Assembly (NCBI GenBank): GCA_964480565.1
Contig: CAYZSU010000011.1
Coordinates: 1-42,831 of the forward strand
DNA length: 42,831 nucleotides
Origin: CAYZSU01 sp964480565
GTDB lineage: Bacteria > UBA10199 > 2-02-FULL-44-16 > JAAZCA01
Reading direction: 5' to 3'
This document shows, piece by piece, positions 1 through 8,359 of the stretch (positions are counted from its first letter, which is position 1; the number at the start of each line of letters is the position of its first letter). Both the position numbers and the translations under genes were made by a program. The notes under the pieces are model-generated. The model had not been told where the DNA came from. It made no database searches and was given only the letters and a program-made list of their open reading frames with translations.

Positions 1-99
1 ATACGCTTTATCGCAAAATATCATTCCGCCATTCGGACACACATGACCCAAACCAGCTTGATCAGCTACATTGCAATGAAATAGATTTAACTGTAACAT
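1..99 (-). CDS. Partial hypothetical protein, N-terminus only
   Basis: A minus-strand reading frame opens with ATG at 99 and runs off the left edge, giving 33 residues beginning MLQLNLFHCNVADQ and containing HVCPNGG and IFCDKAY. An AAGGAG sequence touches the ATG with no spacer, so it is a poor Shine-Dalgarno site, and the true start may differ. An in-frame TGA lies a few codons upstream. The cysteine- and glycine-bearing segment looks like real protein, but I do not recognise the family. It lies downstream of the frameshifted gene at 147-541 on the same strand. Confidence 0.35.
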   Translation of the reverse strand, partial: MLQLNLFHCNVADQAGLGHVCPNGGMIFCDKAY

Positions 100-146
100 C
101 TCCTTTTCTGATCACAATCACTTTTTACACTGAAAATGCCTATTTT

Positions 147-541
147 TCACCAGTCCCATAATCCTGTTGAATTTGCATTTTTTATTACATATTTGGCGTA
201 TTCAGCAATGATTTCATTTAATTTATCGACATAAAATGCACTTTTTTTATGATTTTGATCTATTTTTTCTACCAAAGATGCGGCTAGTTGCTGAAATGTA
301 TGCCAAACAATTTCAGGTGATTTATTCAAAAAATATGATTTATTTGGACGGATGTCCGCTTTAGTACTAAATAAGGAGTTGATATGAGGGGATAATTGAT
401 ATGTATATACATTATTTGGGTCTATTTTTGTAGTTTTTCGTCTAATTTAGGAATTTTTTTACTGAAACGATCATTAAACTCTCTCAAGAACCCAATGAAT
501 AAATTATCTGAATTGGCTTTGATTATTACCATTGTTATCAT
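147..541 (-). pseudogene. Small hypothetical gene broken by a one-base frameshift
   Basis: Two minus-strand frames join into one plausible protein of about 131 residues. The first opens with ATG at 541 (MITMVIIKANSDNLFIGF) and reads 39 codons to LDEKLQK before a TAG at 424-422. In the neighbouring frame the sequence continues at once as IDPNNVYTYQLSPH and runs to the stop at 147 (ending STGLWDW). The junction lies in a run of five A residues (minus strand), so loss of one A would explain it. The second frame alone has no ATG or GTG, only an internal TTG, which argues that it is not an independent gene. The C-terminal part is helical and charged. I do not recognise the family. A sequencing error or translational frameshifting are alternatives to true decay. 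Confidence 0.45.
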
Positions 542-812
542 CTTGATTATCTCTTATGGGATTGCATCAAAAAATTATCTCATATTTATTATCGGCTGAT
601 TTGAGCCATTTGTTGCCAAAAATGAGCATAAATAACAGTTATCCGACAGTACATGGGCAGACATTTTTTTGACTGTTATTCAATTCGCCATTTTTTTGAC
701 AAATCAATTTTTATAAACTCATTATTTTTCAAGAAGTTATCGATTAGATCGATTCTACAAAAGTGGCATAAACTTTGCTTTATTTATGTCATATCACATA
801 GGAGGACAGACA

Positions 813-1313
813 ATGAGTCGACATAAATCATTTCAAGAGCAATTAAAACACCTTATTCGTGATTTAAATCATCTAAAAAAAGGTGATGTCCATGTTATTT
901 CTGTACACTCACGACATGGGCATTATCAAATTATGATTTCAGAAAAAAACAATTCCTCGGATAATATGCATCCTGCAATTCAGATTAATGGAGAACTGTA
1001 CCATCTCATTATTTCACCTAAACATGATATTTCACTGATGCCAGATGATTATCAAATCAATGACAACTTAAAAGATACGTTAATTGTTAAACAATTGACC
1101 ATCAATATGACGGATATGGACGGGTCTGGATGTCATGTTGATACAGATAGTGACTTACATGCCAAGGACTATGTCAATTTAGCAGGTCGTGAAGGAGAAT
1201 TATTTTTAGATAATATGGACCATGACACACATTTTTTACATCAAACATATGCACTGATTCAAGCAGATATTTTAGAGTCATTAACAAAAAAACGTAAATT
1301 AAATGCTCATTAA
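813..1313 (+). CDS. Hypothetical protein, 166 aa
   Basis: The start is set by a textbook AGGAGG at 800-805, seven bases before the ATG at 813; an in-frame ATG at 786 lacks such a site. The product is hydrophilic with no signal peptide or membrane segment. It begins MSRHKSFQEQLKHLIRDLN, a basic helical segment, followed by a mixed beta-rich middle (HVISVHSRHGHYQIMIS) and an acidic, aspartate-rich stretch around residues 95-125. It is rich in histidine and aspartate. I do not recognise a family. It stands alone between intergenic gaps of about 270 and 224 bases. A possible promoter upstream has TTGACA at 696-701 and CATTAT at 720-725. Confidence 0.75.
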   Translation: MSRHKSFQEQLKHLIRDLNHLKKGDVHVISVHSRHGHYQIMISEKNNSSDNMHPAIQINGELYHLIISPKHDISLMPDDYQINDNLKDTLIVKQLTINMTDMDGSGCHVDTDSDLHAKDYVNLAGREGELFLDNMDHDTHFLHQTYALIQADILESLTKKRKLNAH

Positions 1314-1537
1314 GAAGTTTCTATTTAAATGACTATTTCTAAAGCCATTCCCTAGTACAACAGCCACCAAACCATTCAAAAAGAGCAACCATATTCAAGC
1401 TATTGATCGATTCCTTGATCAACTGCATTGCACAATTTTATCGGACATTACTTGACGATTACACACAGGTTTCATATGGTTTTAGATCATCATGTACAAT
1501 CCAGTTATATCAACGTTTTAAATAGCGAGGAATTATC

Positions 1538-3445
1538 GTGAAAAAAGAGCATTATGGCGTAAAAGCAATGAGCATTTTATGGCGCATTGCCACCACCGTT
1601 TGCCTGGTGATTATCATATTACAATTTGATGACATTCAGAAACGATTAATCAATATTGAAGGCACTTTGGAATCCGGTTCATTTGCACAAAGAGCCACCC
1701 CTCAGGCCCGTACAACAAAAACAACAGTCAGCACGAATTTGGGCTTATCCAAAAATCGCACGTGGCTGCATCCGGACGCGCCCAATATGCTCCTCAACAA
1801 ACCGTATTTTACAGCCGCGCCAAATGCCAATTATAATACGGAAATTATCGTCCGGGAAAACCTTGAGCCCAAATCGTACAATCGCATGATTTCCTCCGAT
1901 GCTATACTTAGGCTGTATGGTGAGCACTTACAATGCTACTTTGCAAGACTCGATATGGATGACCCCACGCAATTGATCGGCGATGCAGCTGAGCGCCTGG
2001 AAATTACAGAAGATGGCACCCTATACACGATTTATCTTAAAAAAAATATCAAGTGGCATAAACCAGCAGTTGATTTTTCAAACCCTGAATATCAATGGCT
2101 GAACAGAGATCACTATGTCACGGCCCATGATTTTAAATTCACCTTGGATACATTATTTAATCCACAGGTGGAGTCCAGCTCACTTCGCAACTACTTTGAG
2201 GATATAGAATCCTATCACGCCATTGACGAACATACATTTCAGATCAAATGGAAAAAACATCTGTCCATGCACATGCATTCATTGGCATATGACATCCAAC
2301 TCCTGCCAGAATTTCTTTATGCCTATAACGAGGATGGCATACGTATTGACAAGGGTCGATTTGGACTGCAATTCAATAATCATTGGTACAATGATCGCAT
2401 GATCGGCTGCGGGCCCTATCGTTTTGCAGAGCATAAAGTCAATCAATATGTTGTATTGGAACGAAATGACGACTATGTAGGTCCACGGCCAGTGCCCAAA
2501 CGTATTATATTTAAGATTATCAAGGATGAAAATCTTGCCTATTTGCAATTGGCAGCCGGTGAGTTGGACTTTATTCAGCGACTCAAAGAAACCATATATC
2601 GCGATGATATACTCGTAAAAAAATCCAATAGCCCGTTTCAGGATGGCAGGCTGACCTATCAAGCCTATCCGCGGCCGGTCTATTATTATATGGGATGGAA
2701 TAATAATCACCCCATATTTAAAGATCCAAATGTCAGACGCGCCATGACCCATGCCTTTGATCGAAATGCCGCGCTTAAAAATGTATTATCCGACTTAGGT
2801 GATATTACCATTAGCCCAGTTCTTCCAAGCGACAAATATTATGCAACCGATATTCAGCCCTATGCATTCAACTTGGATAAATCACGTCAAATTCTAGCAG
2901 ATGCAGGCTGGAAAGATATAAACAATGATGGTATTTTGGAAAAGGATATCGATGGCAAGCGCATTAAATTTGAATTTAATTTCATACATGCAAACCATCC
3001 CATTTATAAAACCATGTATGCGATGTTTAAGGAAAATCTCATTAAAATCGGCATTCACATGACCACGCAAACTCTGGATTGGGCCGTATTTCAAAAGCGA
3101 TTACATGATAAGGAGTTTGATGCCTTTCATGGCGTATGGGGCATGGACCCTTATCTTGACTTCAAGCAAATTTGGCATTCCGAGCAAGCCTATGCACCGG
3201 GATCCAGCAACTATATCTCCTTTCAAAACAGCCAAGCAGATGAGTTGATCGAGGCATTGCGCAATACATCGGATCAAGAAAAACGCCGCCAAATAGCCCA
3301 TGACTTTCAAGTATTAATGCATGATTTACAACCTTATACATTTTTATTCTCTCGTGACGGCATTATGGGTATTAATGCACACACATCCGGAGTAAAAATT
3401 GCAAGCTTTAACCCGCAATATATGTATTATACGGTATCCAAATAA
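1538..3445 (+). CDS. oppA: Oligopeptide ABC transporter, substrate-binding protein
   Basis: This is a family 5 extracellular solute-binding protein (SBP_bac_5), which captures peptides in the periplasm and delivers them to the OppBC permease. It is 635 residues, longer than the usual 530-560. Family features include HYVTAHDFKFTLDTLFNP near residue 195, GCGPYRF near 290 and the C-terminal DADINNDG-like hinge region. The N-terminus has one hydrophobic segment (about residues 11-28) with no clear lipobox, followed by a polar linker, so it is probably anchored by an uncleaved helix rather than by lipid. The start is GTG at 1538 with AGGA ten bases upstream. It heads the oppABCDF operon, with 15 bases to oppB. 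Peptide specificity cannot be read from sequence; dipeptide or other family 5 ligands remain possible. Confidence 0.93.
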   Translation: MKKEHYGVKAMSILWRIATTVCLVIIILQFDDIQKRLINIEGTLESGSFAQRATPQARTTKTTVSTNLGLSKNRTWLHPDAPNMLLNKPYFTAAPNANYNTEIIVRENLEPKSYNRMISSDAILRLYGEHLQCYFARLDMDDPTQLIGDAAERLEITEDGTLYTIYLKKNIKWHKPAVDFSNPEYQWLNRDHYVTAHDFKFTLDTLFNPQVESSSLRNYFEDIESYHAIDEHTFQIKWKKHLSMHMHSLAYDIQLLPEFLYAYNEDGIRIDKGRFGLQFNNHWYNDRMIGCGPYRFAEHKVNQYVVLERNDDYVGPRPVPKRIIFKIIKDENLAYLQLAAGELDFIQRLKETIYRDDILVKKSNSPFQDGRLTYQAYPRPVYYYMGWNNNHPIFKDPNVRRAMTHAFDRNAALKNVLSDLGDITISPVLPSDKYYATDIQPYAFNLDKSRQILADAGWKDINNDGILEKDIDGKRIKFEFNFIHANHPIYKTMYAMFKENLIKIGIHMTTQTLDWAVFQKRLHDKEFDAFHGVWGMDPYLDFKQIWHSEQAYAPGSSNYISFQNSQADELIEALRNTSDQEKRRQIAHDFQVLMHDLQPYTFLFSRDGIMGINAHTSGVKIASFNPQYMYYTVSK

Positions 3446-3460
3446 CCCCAAAGGATTGGC

Positions 3461-4909
3461 ATGCTGCATTATTTATTCAAACGTATACTGCTCATGATTC
3501 CCACATTATTTGCGGTCTGCATTATTGTATTTTTAATCGTCAATTTAGCACCTGGAAACCCCGGGGAAGTACATGCGCAAGGCGATGGCGCTAAAAATGC
3601 CAGTAGCGGATCCAAGCATGAATCCTATCGCATATTTAAAGAACAATTTCACTTAAATCAGCCTATTTTTTTCAATCTACGATTTAATACAACATTGGAT
3701 GACATTCGCGATTACATTCATGCCATTGCAAATAGCAAAAAAAATCAGGACATGAAATATATCATGCATGCGCAGGAAGTCATGGATGACTTAGGCGAAT
3801 TCGCTGTGCCTCATTTAATGACATTGCTAAATACCAATCCATCTGCAGCATTGCAACATATCATCATTCGCTACTTAAGCTTAAGCGCTAGACAACCCTT
3901 AATTAAACCCTATGCCAAGCTATCGAATCTCAGCAAAGAGGAAAAAAGTGAAAATAAACGCCGTATAGCGCGAAATACCTATGTGGCATCACTGATATTT
4001 GAGAAAAATACCGATGCAAGCACGCGTCAGGATATTGTCGATAAATGGCACATTTGGTTTGCCTCCCATCAAGACGAGTATCGCTATTCCACCCAGGATA
4101 AGATTCGTATTTTCTTTTTAGAAACGCGCTTTGCCAAATATATCAGCAACTTATTGAACTTGGACTTCGGCATCTCGCATGTATCCAAACGCCCTGTATT
4201 TCAAAGCATTCTTGAACGCATGAAATATTCCATTATTATTTCATGCTTAGCTATTGCGCTCAGCTATTTGATTGCGGTACCCATTGGCATTTATTCGTCC
4301 ACCCATCAATATAGTCGAAATGATCGCATATTAACGGTAATTCTATTTGTCCTTTATTCATTGCCCACATTTTTTGTCGGCACCTTGATGCTCACGATTT
4401 TTTCCAAAAGCGGCATTTTCCCGTTATTTCCTGCGGGTGGTTTTTTTAGCCAAAACATTGAATTCATGAGCACATTGGATCAAATTAAGGATATTGCCTG
4501 GCATCTAGTTTTGCCTATTCTCTGTTTAACCTATGGGGCCCTTGCCATGCTGTCGCGCTATGCACGCACCGGCCTACTTGAAGTGATTCGTTCAGATTAT
4601 ATTCGCACAGCCAGAGCCAAAGGCTTGCCGGAAAGCATTGTCATCATTCGACATGCGGTTCGAAATGGCATGATCCCTATTTTGACACTACTCGCTAGCA
4701 TCCTGCCCGTACTCATTGGTGGATCCGTCATCGTTGAATTTATCTTTAATATTCCAGGCATCGGTCAATTCGTTCTCGATGCTATTTATAATCGTGATTA
4801 CAATATTATTATGGCTGTGCAGTTGATTACAGCTGTCATGACATTGATCGGCATATTATTATCGGATATATCCTATATGCTGGTTGACCCGAGGATAAAA
4901 CTGAAATGA
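3461..4909 (+). CDS. oppB: Oligopeptide ABC transporter, permease OppB with large insertion
   Basis: Inner-membrane permease of the binding-protein-dependent transport family. The N-terminal helix (residues 3-30) and the PGNPG motif are typical. The core runs from about residue 222 (LLNLDFGISHVSKRPV) through five further helices, with the cytoplasmic coupling motif YIRTARAKGL before the last helices. At 482 residues it is about 150 longer than standard OppB. The excess lies between LNQPIFFN (about 65-72) and KYISNLLNLDFG (about 222), probably on the periplasmic side, and is charged and helical. Start ATG at 3461 has AAAGGA upstream. It overlaps oppC by four bases (ATGA), indicating coupled translation. 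Confidence 0.93.
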   Translation: MLHYLFKRILLMIPTLFAVCIIVFLIVNLAPGNPGEVHAQGDGAKNASSGSKHESYRIFKEQFHLNQPIFFNLRFNTTLDDIRDYIHAIANSKKNQDMKYIMHAQEVMDDLGEFAVPHLMTLLNTNPSAALQHIIIRYLSLSARQPLIKPYAKLSNLSKEEKSENKRRIARNTYVASLIFEKNTDASTRQDIVDKWHIWFASHQDEYRYSTQDKIRIFFLETRFAKYISNLLNLDFGISHVSKRPVFQSILERMKYSIIISCLAIALSYLIAVPIGIYSSTHQYSRNDRILTVILFVLYSLPTFFVGTLMLTIFSKSGIFPLFPAGGFFSQNIEFMSTLDQIKDIAWHLVLPILCLTYGALAMLSRYARTGLLEVIRSDYIRTARAKGLPESIVIIRHAVRNGMIPILTLLASILPVLIGGSVIVEFIFNIPGIGQFVLDAIYNRDYNIIMAVQLITAVMTLIGILLSDISYMLVDPRIKLK

Positions 4910-6105
4910 TCGCACAAAATAAACAGATAATGAATCAAAAGATCAGCTATGGCGAGCTTGTCTGGCAACAATTTCGGAAAAATAAGCTCGCTGTATTTGG
5001 ACTGATCAATGTCATCATCATTATATTGATCGCCATTTATGCACCGCTGCTCGCTTTTAATAAACCCCTTTTTATTATTACTGGCTCTGACATACGGGTA
5101 CCATTCTTTAAATACTTGCTCGATCGCAATACATTTGAAAGCAATATCGATATTATATTCAACCTAATTATGCTCGGTACACCCTTATGGATTGGATGTT
5201 TATGGATGATCATTAAGCAATTACTCCAACTTAAACACGCTGTATTTTTGGGATTATTTCTTATTATGGGCCTATCACTATTGCTTCACTTTTTTCCACA
5301 GCAATACCCTTATGCCAATATGCGCGAAACCTCCCTAGCATTAGAAGCAAACGGCAACGCCTATACCATCTTTCCACCGGTGCCCTACTCCTATCGTGAA
5401 GTGGATAGTACTGGCACTCATCCCATGCCCATGCATGGCGCCCACCCTTTTGGCACGGATTCTGGCGGCCGTGATATTTTTGCACGCATGATATATGGTA
5501 CACGTATTGCCTTAAGTGTAGGCGTTATTGCTGTCTCCATCTATATTACCATTGGCATTATTTTAGGCGCGCTGGCAGGCTATTATGGTGGTAAAATTGA
5601 CTTAATTATATCGCGAATTATCGAAATCATGCTCTGCTTCCCAGTATTCTTTTTAATACTCACGCTATCCGGATTTATTCAGGATCGATCGATATTTCAT
5701 ACCATGCTGCTCATTGGCATTACGCGCTGGACCAGCCCTGCACGATTGATACGCGCTGAGTTTTTAAAGAATAAGCAGATGGATTATGTGCATGCTGCCA
5801 AAGCATTGGGGTTTAGCCGATTTCATATTATCTTTAAACAAATTTTACCCAATAGCATTGCACCCGTGCTCGTCACAGCAACATTTGGCATTGCTGCTGC
5901 GGTAATCGTGGAATCATCCCTATCCTTTTTAGGACTGGGCGACCCTACTGTTCCCAGCTGGGGGGAGATTTTAACCATTGGCCGCATGGAACGACGGCTG
6001 AATATGATTTTAATTCCAGGCTTCGGCATTTTCTTTTTAGTCTCCATGTTTAATTTGCTCGGCGAAGGCTTGCGCGATGCACTGGATCCCAAATTACGGA
6101 AATAA
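4906..6105 (+). CDS. oppC: Oligopeptide ABC transporter, permease OppC with extra membrane helices
   Basis: Second permease subunit, pairing with OppB. It has the OppC N-terminal motif (FRKNKLAVFGLINVIII), the HPFGTDSGGRDIFARMIYG signature before the core helices, and the coupling motif DYVHAAKALGFS. It is 399 residues against about 300 for the family. The extra residues lie between helix 1 and the GTDSGGRD motif (about residues 55-170) and include two further hydrophobic stretches near 85-125. OppB is enlarged at a comparable place, so the two insertions may contact each other. Translation starts in the ATGA overlap with oppB, and oppD begins two bases after its stop. Confidence 0.93.
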   Translation: MIAQNKQIMNQKISYGELVWQQFRKNKLAVFGLINVIIIILIAIYAPLLAFNKPLFIITGSDIRVPFFKYLLDRNTFESNIDIIFNLIMLGTPLWIGCLWMIIKQLLQLKHAVFLGLFLIMGLSLLLHFFPQQYPYANMRETSLALEANGNAYTIFPPVPYSYREVDSTGTHPMPMHGAHPFGTDSGGRDIFARMIYGTRIALSVGVIAVSIYITIGIILGALAGYYGGKIDLIISRIIEIMLCFPVFFLILTLSGFIQDRSIFHTMLLIGITRWTSPARLIRAEFLKNKQMDYVHAAKALGFSRFHIIFKQILPNSIAPVLVTATFGIAAAVIVESSLSFLGLGDPTVPSWGEILTIGRMERRLNMILIPGFGIFFLVSMFNLLGEGLRDALDPKLRK

Positions 6106-6107
6106 TC

Positions 6108-7079
6108 ATGACTTTATTGGATATTCGAAATTTATCGACTTACTTTTTTACGGATACTGGCGTAGTTCCGTCAGTCGGCGATGTGAGTTACTTTGTTGAA
6201 AAAGGAGAAACAGTGGGTTTGGTCGGCGAATCTGGATGCGGCAAATCCGTATCCGCATTGTCCATCATGCAACTCATTGAATCACCACCAGGAAAAATCG
6301 TTGAAGGCGAAATTCAATTTGAAGGCCAGGATTTAAGCAAGCTCACTTCCAAACAAATGCAAGCGATTCGCGGCAATCGCATTGGCATGATCTTTCAAGA
6401 ACCCATGACCAGCTTAAATCCCGTATATACGATTGGCTTTCAGATCACCGAAGCCTACTTACAACATAATGATGTGGATGATGAAACTGCATATAAGGAA
6501 GCCATTCAAGTATTGGAGCAAGTGGGTATTCCTGATCCTAAACAGCGTTTTTATGAATACCCCCATCAATTATCCGGCGGCATGCGCCAGCGTATCATGA
6601 TTGCCATCGCCATTATCTGCAAACCATCGCTGCTCATTGCTGACGAGCCCACTACAGCGCTTGACGTCACCATTCAAGCACAAATACTGGATTTGCTCAA
6701 ATCCTTACAACAACAAACACAGATGTCCATTCTGCTCATCACCCATGACCTGGGCGTCATTGCAGAAATGGCCAAGCGAGTAGTCGTTATGTATGCAGGA
6801 AAAGTAATTGAAACCGCGAGTGTACAGGATATTTTTCACAACCCCAATCACCCTTATACTAAAGGGTTGTTTGAATCAATTCCTAAAATCGATCACTCCG
6901 CCAAATACCTATACGACATTCCAGGCACAGTCCCGGATCCCAGACACTTTCCAACGGGATGCCGTTTTCATCCACGATGCTCAAAATGCATGGATCGATG
7001 CAAGACTGATGAGCCCATGCTAAAACGAACCCATCCCGGACATTTATCCGCATGCTGGCTTAATGAGGACTTCAAATAA
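6108..7079 (+). CDS. oppD: Oligopeptide ABC transporter, ATPase OppD
   Basis: Cytoplasmic ATPase that powers peptide import together with OppF. Walker A GESGCGKS is at residues 40-47, the ABC signature LSGGMRQR is near 154, Walker B LLIADEPTTALD is near 180, and the C-terminal oligo_HPY region (PTGCRFHPRCSKCMDRC) is a cysteine-rich segment typical of OppD/DppD. The length of 323 residues is normal. It begins two bases after oppC. Its stop shares one base with the start of oppF (TAATG), so the two are probably translationally coupled. Confidence 0.95.
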   Translation: MTLLDIRNLSTYFFTDTGVVPSVGDVSYFVEKGETVGLVGESGCGKSVSALSIMQLIESPPGKIVEGEIQFEGQDLSKLTSKQMQAIRGNRIGMIFQEPMTSLNPVYTIGFQITEAYLQHNDVDDETAYKEAIQVLEQVGIPDPKQRFYEYPHQLSGGMRQRIMIAIAIICKPSLLIADEPTTALDVTIQAQILDLLKSLQQQTQMSILLITHDLGVIAEMAKRVVVMYAGKVIETASVQDIFHNPNHPYTKGLFESIPKIDHSAKYLYDIPGTVPDPRHFPTGCRFHPRCSKCMDRCKTDEPMLKRTHPGHLSACWLNEDFK

Positions 7080-8110
7080 TGACACAGGACAATTATTCAC
7101 AATCAATTGATAACGTTCTGCCAGGTAATCATGTGGAAGATATTCACATGCCACTGCTAAAAGTAACAAACTTAAAGACACATTTTCCAATTGAATCGGG
7201 ATTATTTAATAAATCAAATAAGACAGTCAACGCTGTGGACGGCATTTCATTTAATATTATGCCCGGCGAAACACTTGGACTCGTTGGTGAATCCGGCTGT
7301 GGAAAAACAACTGCAGGCCGATCAATTTTGCGGCTTATTGAACCCACATCCGGCGATATCACATTTAAAGGCCAGCATATGCGCCAACTTAAGGGAAATG
7401 CGCTTCGCAATATGCGAAAGAATATGCAAGTTATCTTTCAAGATCCGTATATGTCACTCAATCCACGAAAGATGGTATCTGATATTATTGGCGACGCATT
7501 AATCTATCACAAAATATGCAATAAAAAAGAACGCAACCATCGTGTGGCAGAATTATTGGAAACCGTTGGTTTAAGCCCTACCTATATCAATCGTTACCCG
7601 CATGAATTTTCCGGCGGCCAACGCCAGCGCATTGGTATTGCTAGAGCATTGGCATTATCGCCTGAACTCATCATCTGTGATGAAGCAGTATCTGCGCTCG
7701 ATGTATCTGTACAAGCACAAATTATCAACCTGCTTATCAAACTTCAGGAAGAACGCGGTTTATCCTATCTATTTATTGCGCATGACTTATCCGTGGTCAA
7801 ACATATTAGCCACCGTATTGCTGTCATGTACTTGGGAAAAATTGTTGAAATTGCTAACAGCGATGATCTATTTGCCAACCCGCTCCATCCATATACACAA
7901 TCACTGCTTTCAGCAGTACCCATCATTGATCCTGATCACAGATCCAACCGCATTCATCTGACAGGCGATGTTCCATCACCCATCAACCCACCATCCGGCT
8001 GTCCATTTCATACGCGCTGTCCCAAAGCAATAGAAGAATGCAGCCATACATATCCCACACAAAAGGAAGCGCGTAAATGGCATATGGTCAGTTGTTTACG
8101 GGTAACTTAG
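7079..8110 (+). CDS. oppF: Oligopeptide ABC transporter, ATPase OppF
   Basis: Second ATPase of the importer. Walker A GESGCGKT is at residues 70-77, the signature FSGGQRQRIGIARAL is near 180, Walker B LIICDEAVSALDVS follows near 200, and a C-terminal oligo_HPY motif (SGCPFHTRCPKAIEEC) is present. Length 343 is normal. The first 24 residues precede the usual family start; an internal ATG at residue 24 (MPLLKVTNLKTHF) could be the real initiator, but the TAATG junction with oppD favours 7079. It ends the operon. No clear intrinsic terminator follows; the 249 bases to ftsK hold one copy of a dispersed repeat (8123-8142). Confidence 0.94.
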   Translation: MTQDNYSQSIDNVLPGNHVEDIHMPLLKVTNLKTHFPIESGLFNKSNKTVNAVDGISFNIMPGETLGLVGESGCGKTTAGRSILRLIEPTSGDITFKGQHMRQLKGNALRNMRKNMQVIFQDPYMSLNPRKMVSDIIGDALIYHKICNKKERNHRVAELLETVGLSPTYINRYPHEFSGGQRQRIGIARALALSPELIICDEAVSALDVSVQAQIINLLIKLQEERGLSYLFIAHDLSVVKHISHRIAVMYLGKIVEIANSDDLFANPLHPYTQSLLSAVPIIDPDHRSNRIHLTGDVPSPINPPSGCPFHTRCPKAIEECSHTYPTQKEARKWHMVSCLRVT

Positions 8111-8122
8111 GTCAAATACATT

Positions 8123-8142
8123 TATGGAACTGCCCTCAAAAA
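8123..8142 (-). repeat. Dispersed short repeat, copy A
   Basis: The plus strand reads TATGGAACTGCCCTCAAAA. Its complement matches copy B (20768-20790) at 18 of 19 positions. It lies in the gap between oppF and ftsK. Confidence 0.5.
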
Positions 8143-8359
8143 TAAAGGCATAATCATACTAGCATGGTACTGAATTGGATTTATTGGACAACCTGCTAAG
8201 ATGGCATTGATCATTCAACTATCACAGACAAATTTATCAAATAAAATCATTCAGTTACATAATATCTCGTTTAGTGATTGACCATTTTTTTCTCAATCTG
8301 TACTCTTATTAGCTATTAGCAAACACCTCTTAGAAGCATATTTGACGTAAGGATTTATT

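Noticed and set aside
396..599. 67-codon plus-strand frame with a hydrophobic segment
   Set aside because: It starts at a TTG without ribosome site and lies opposite the better-supported frameshifted gene at 147-541.
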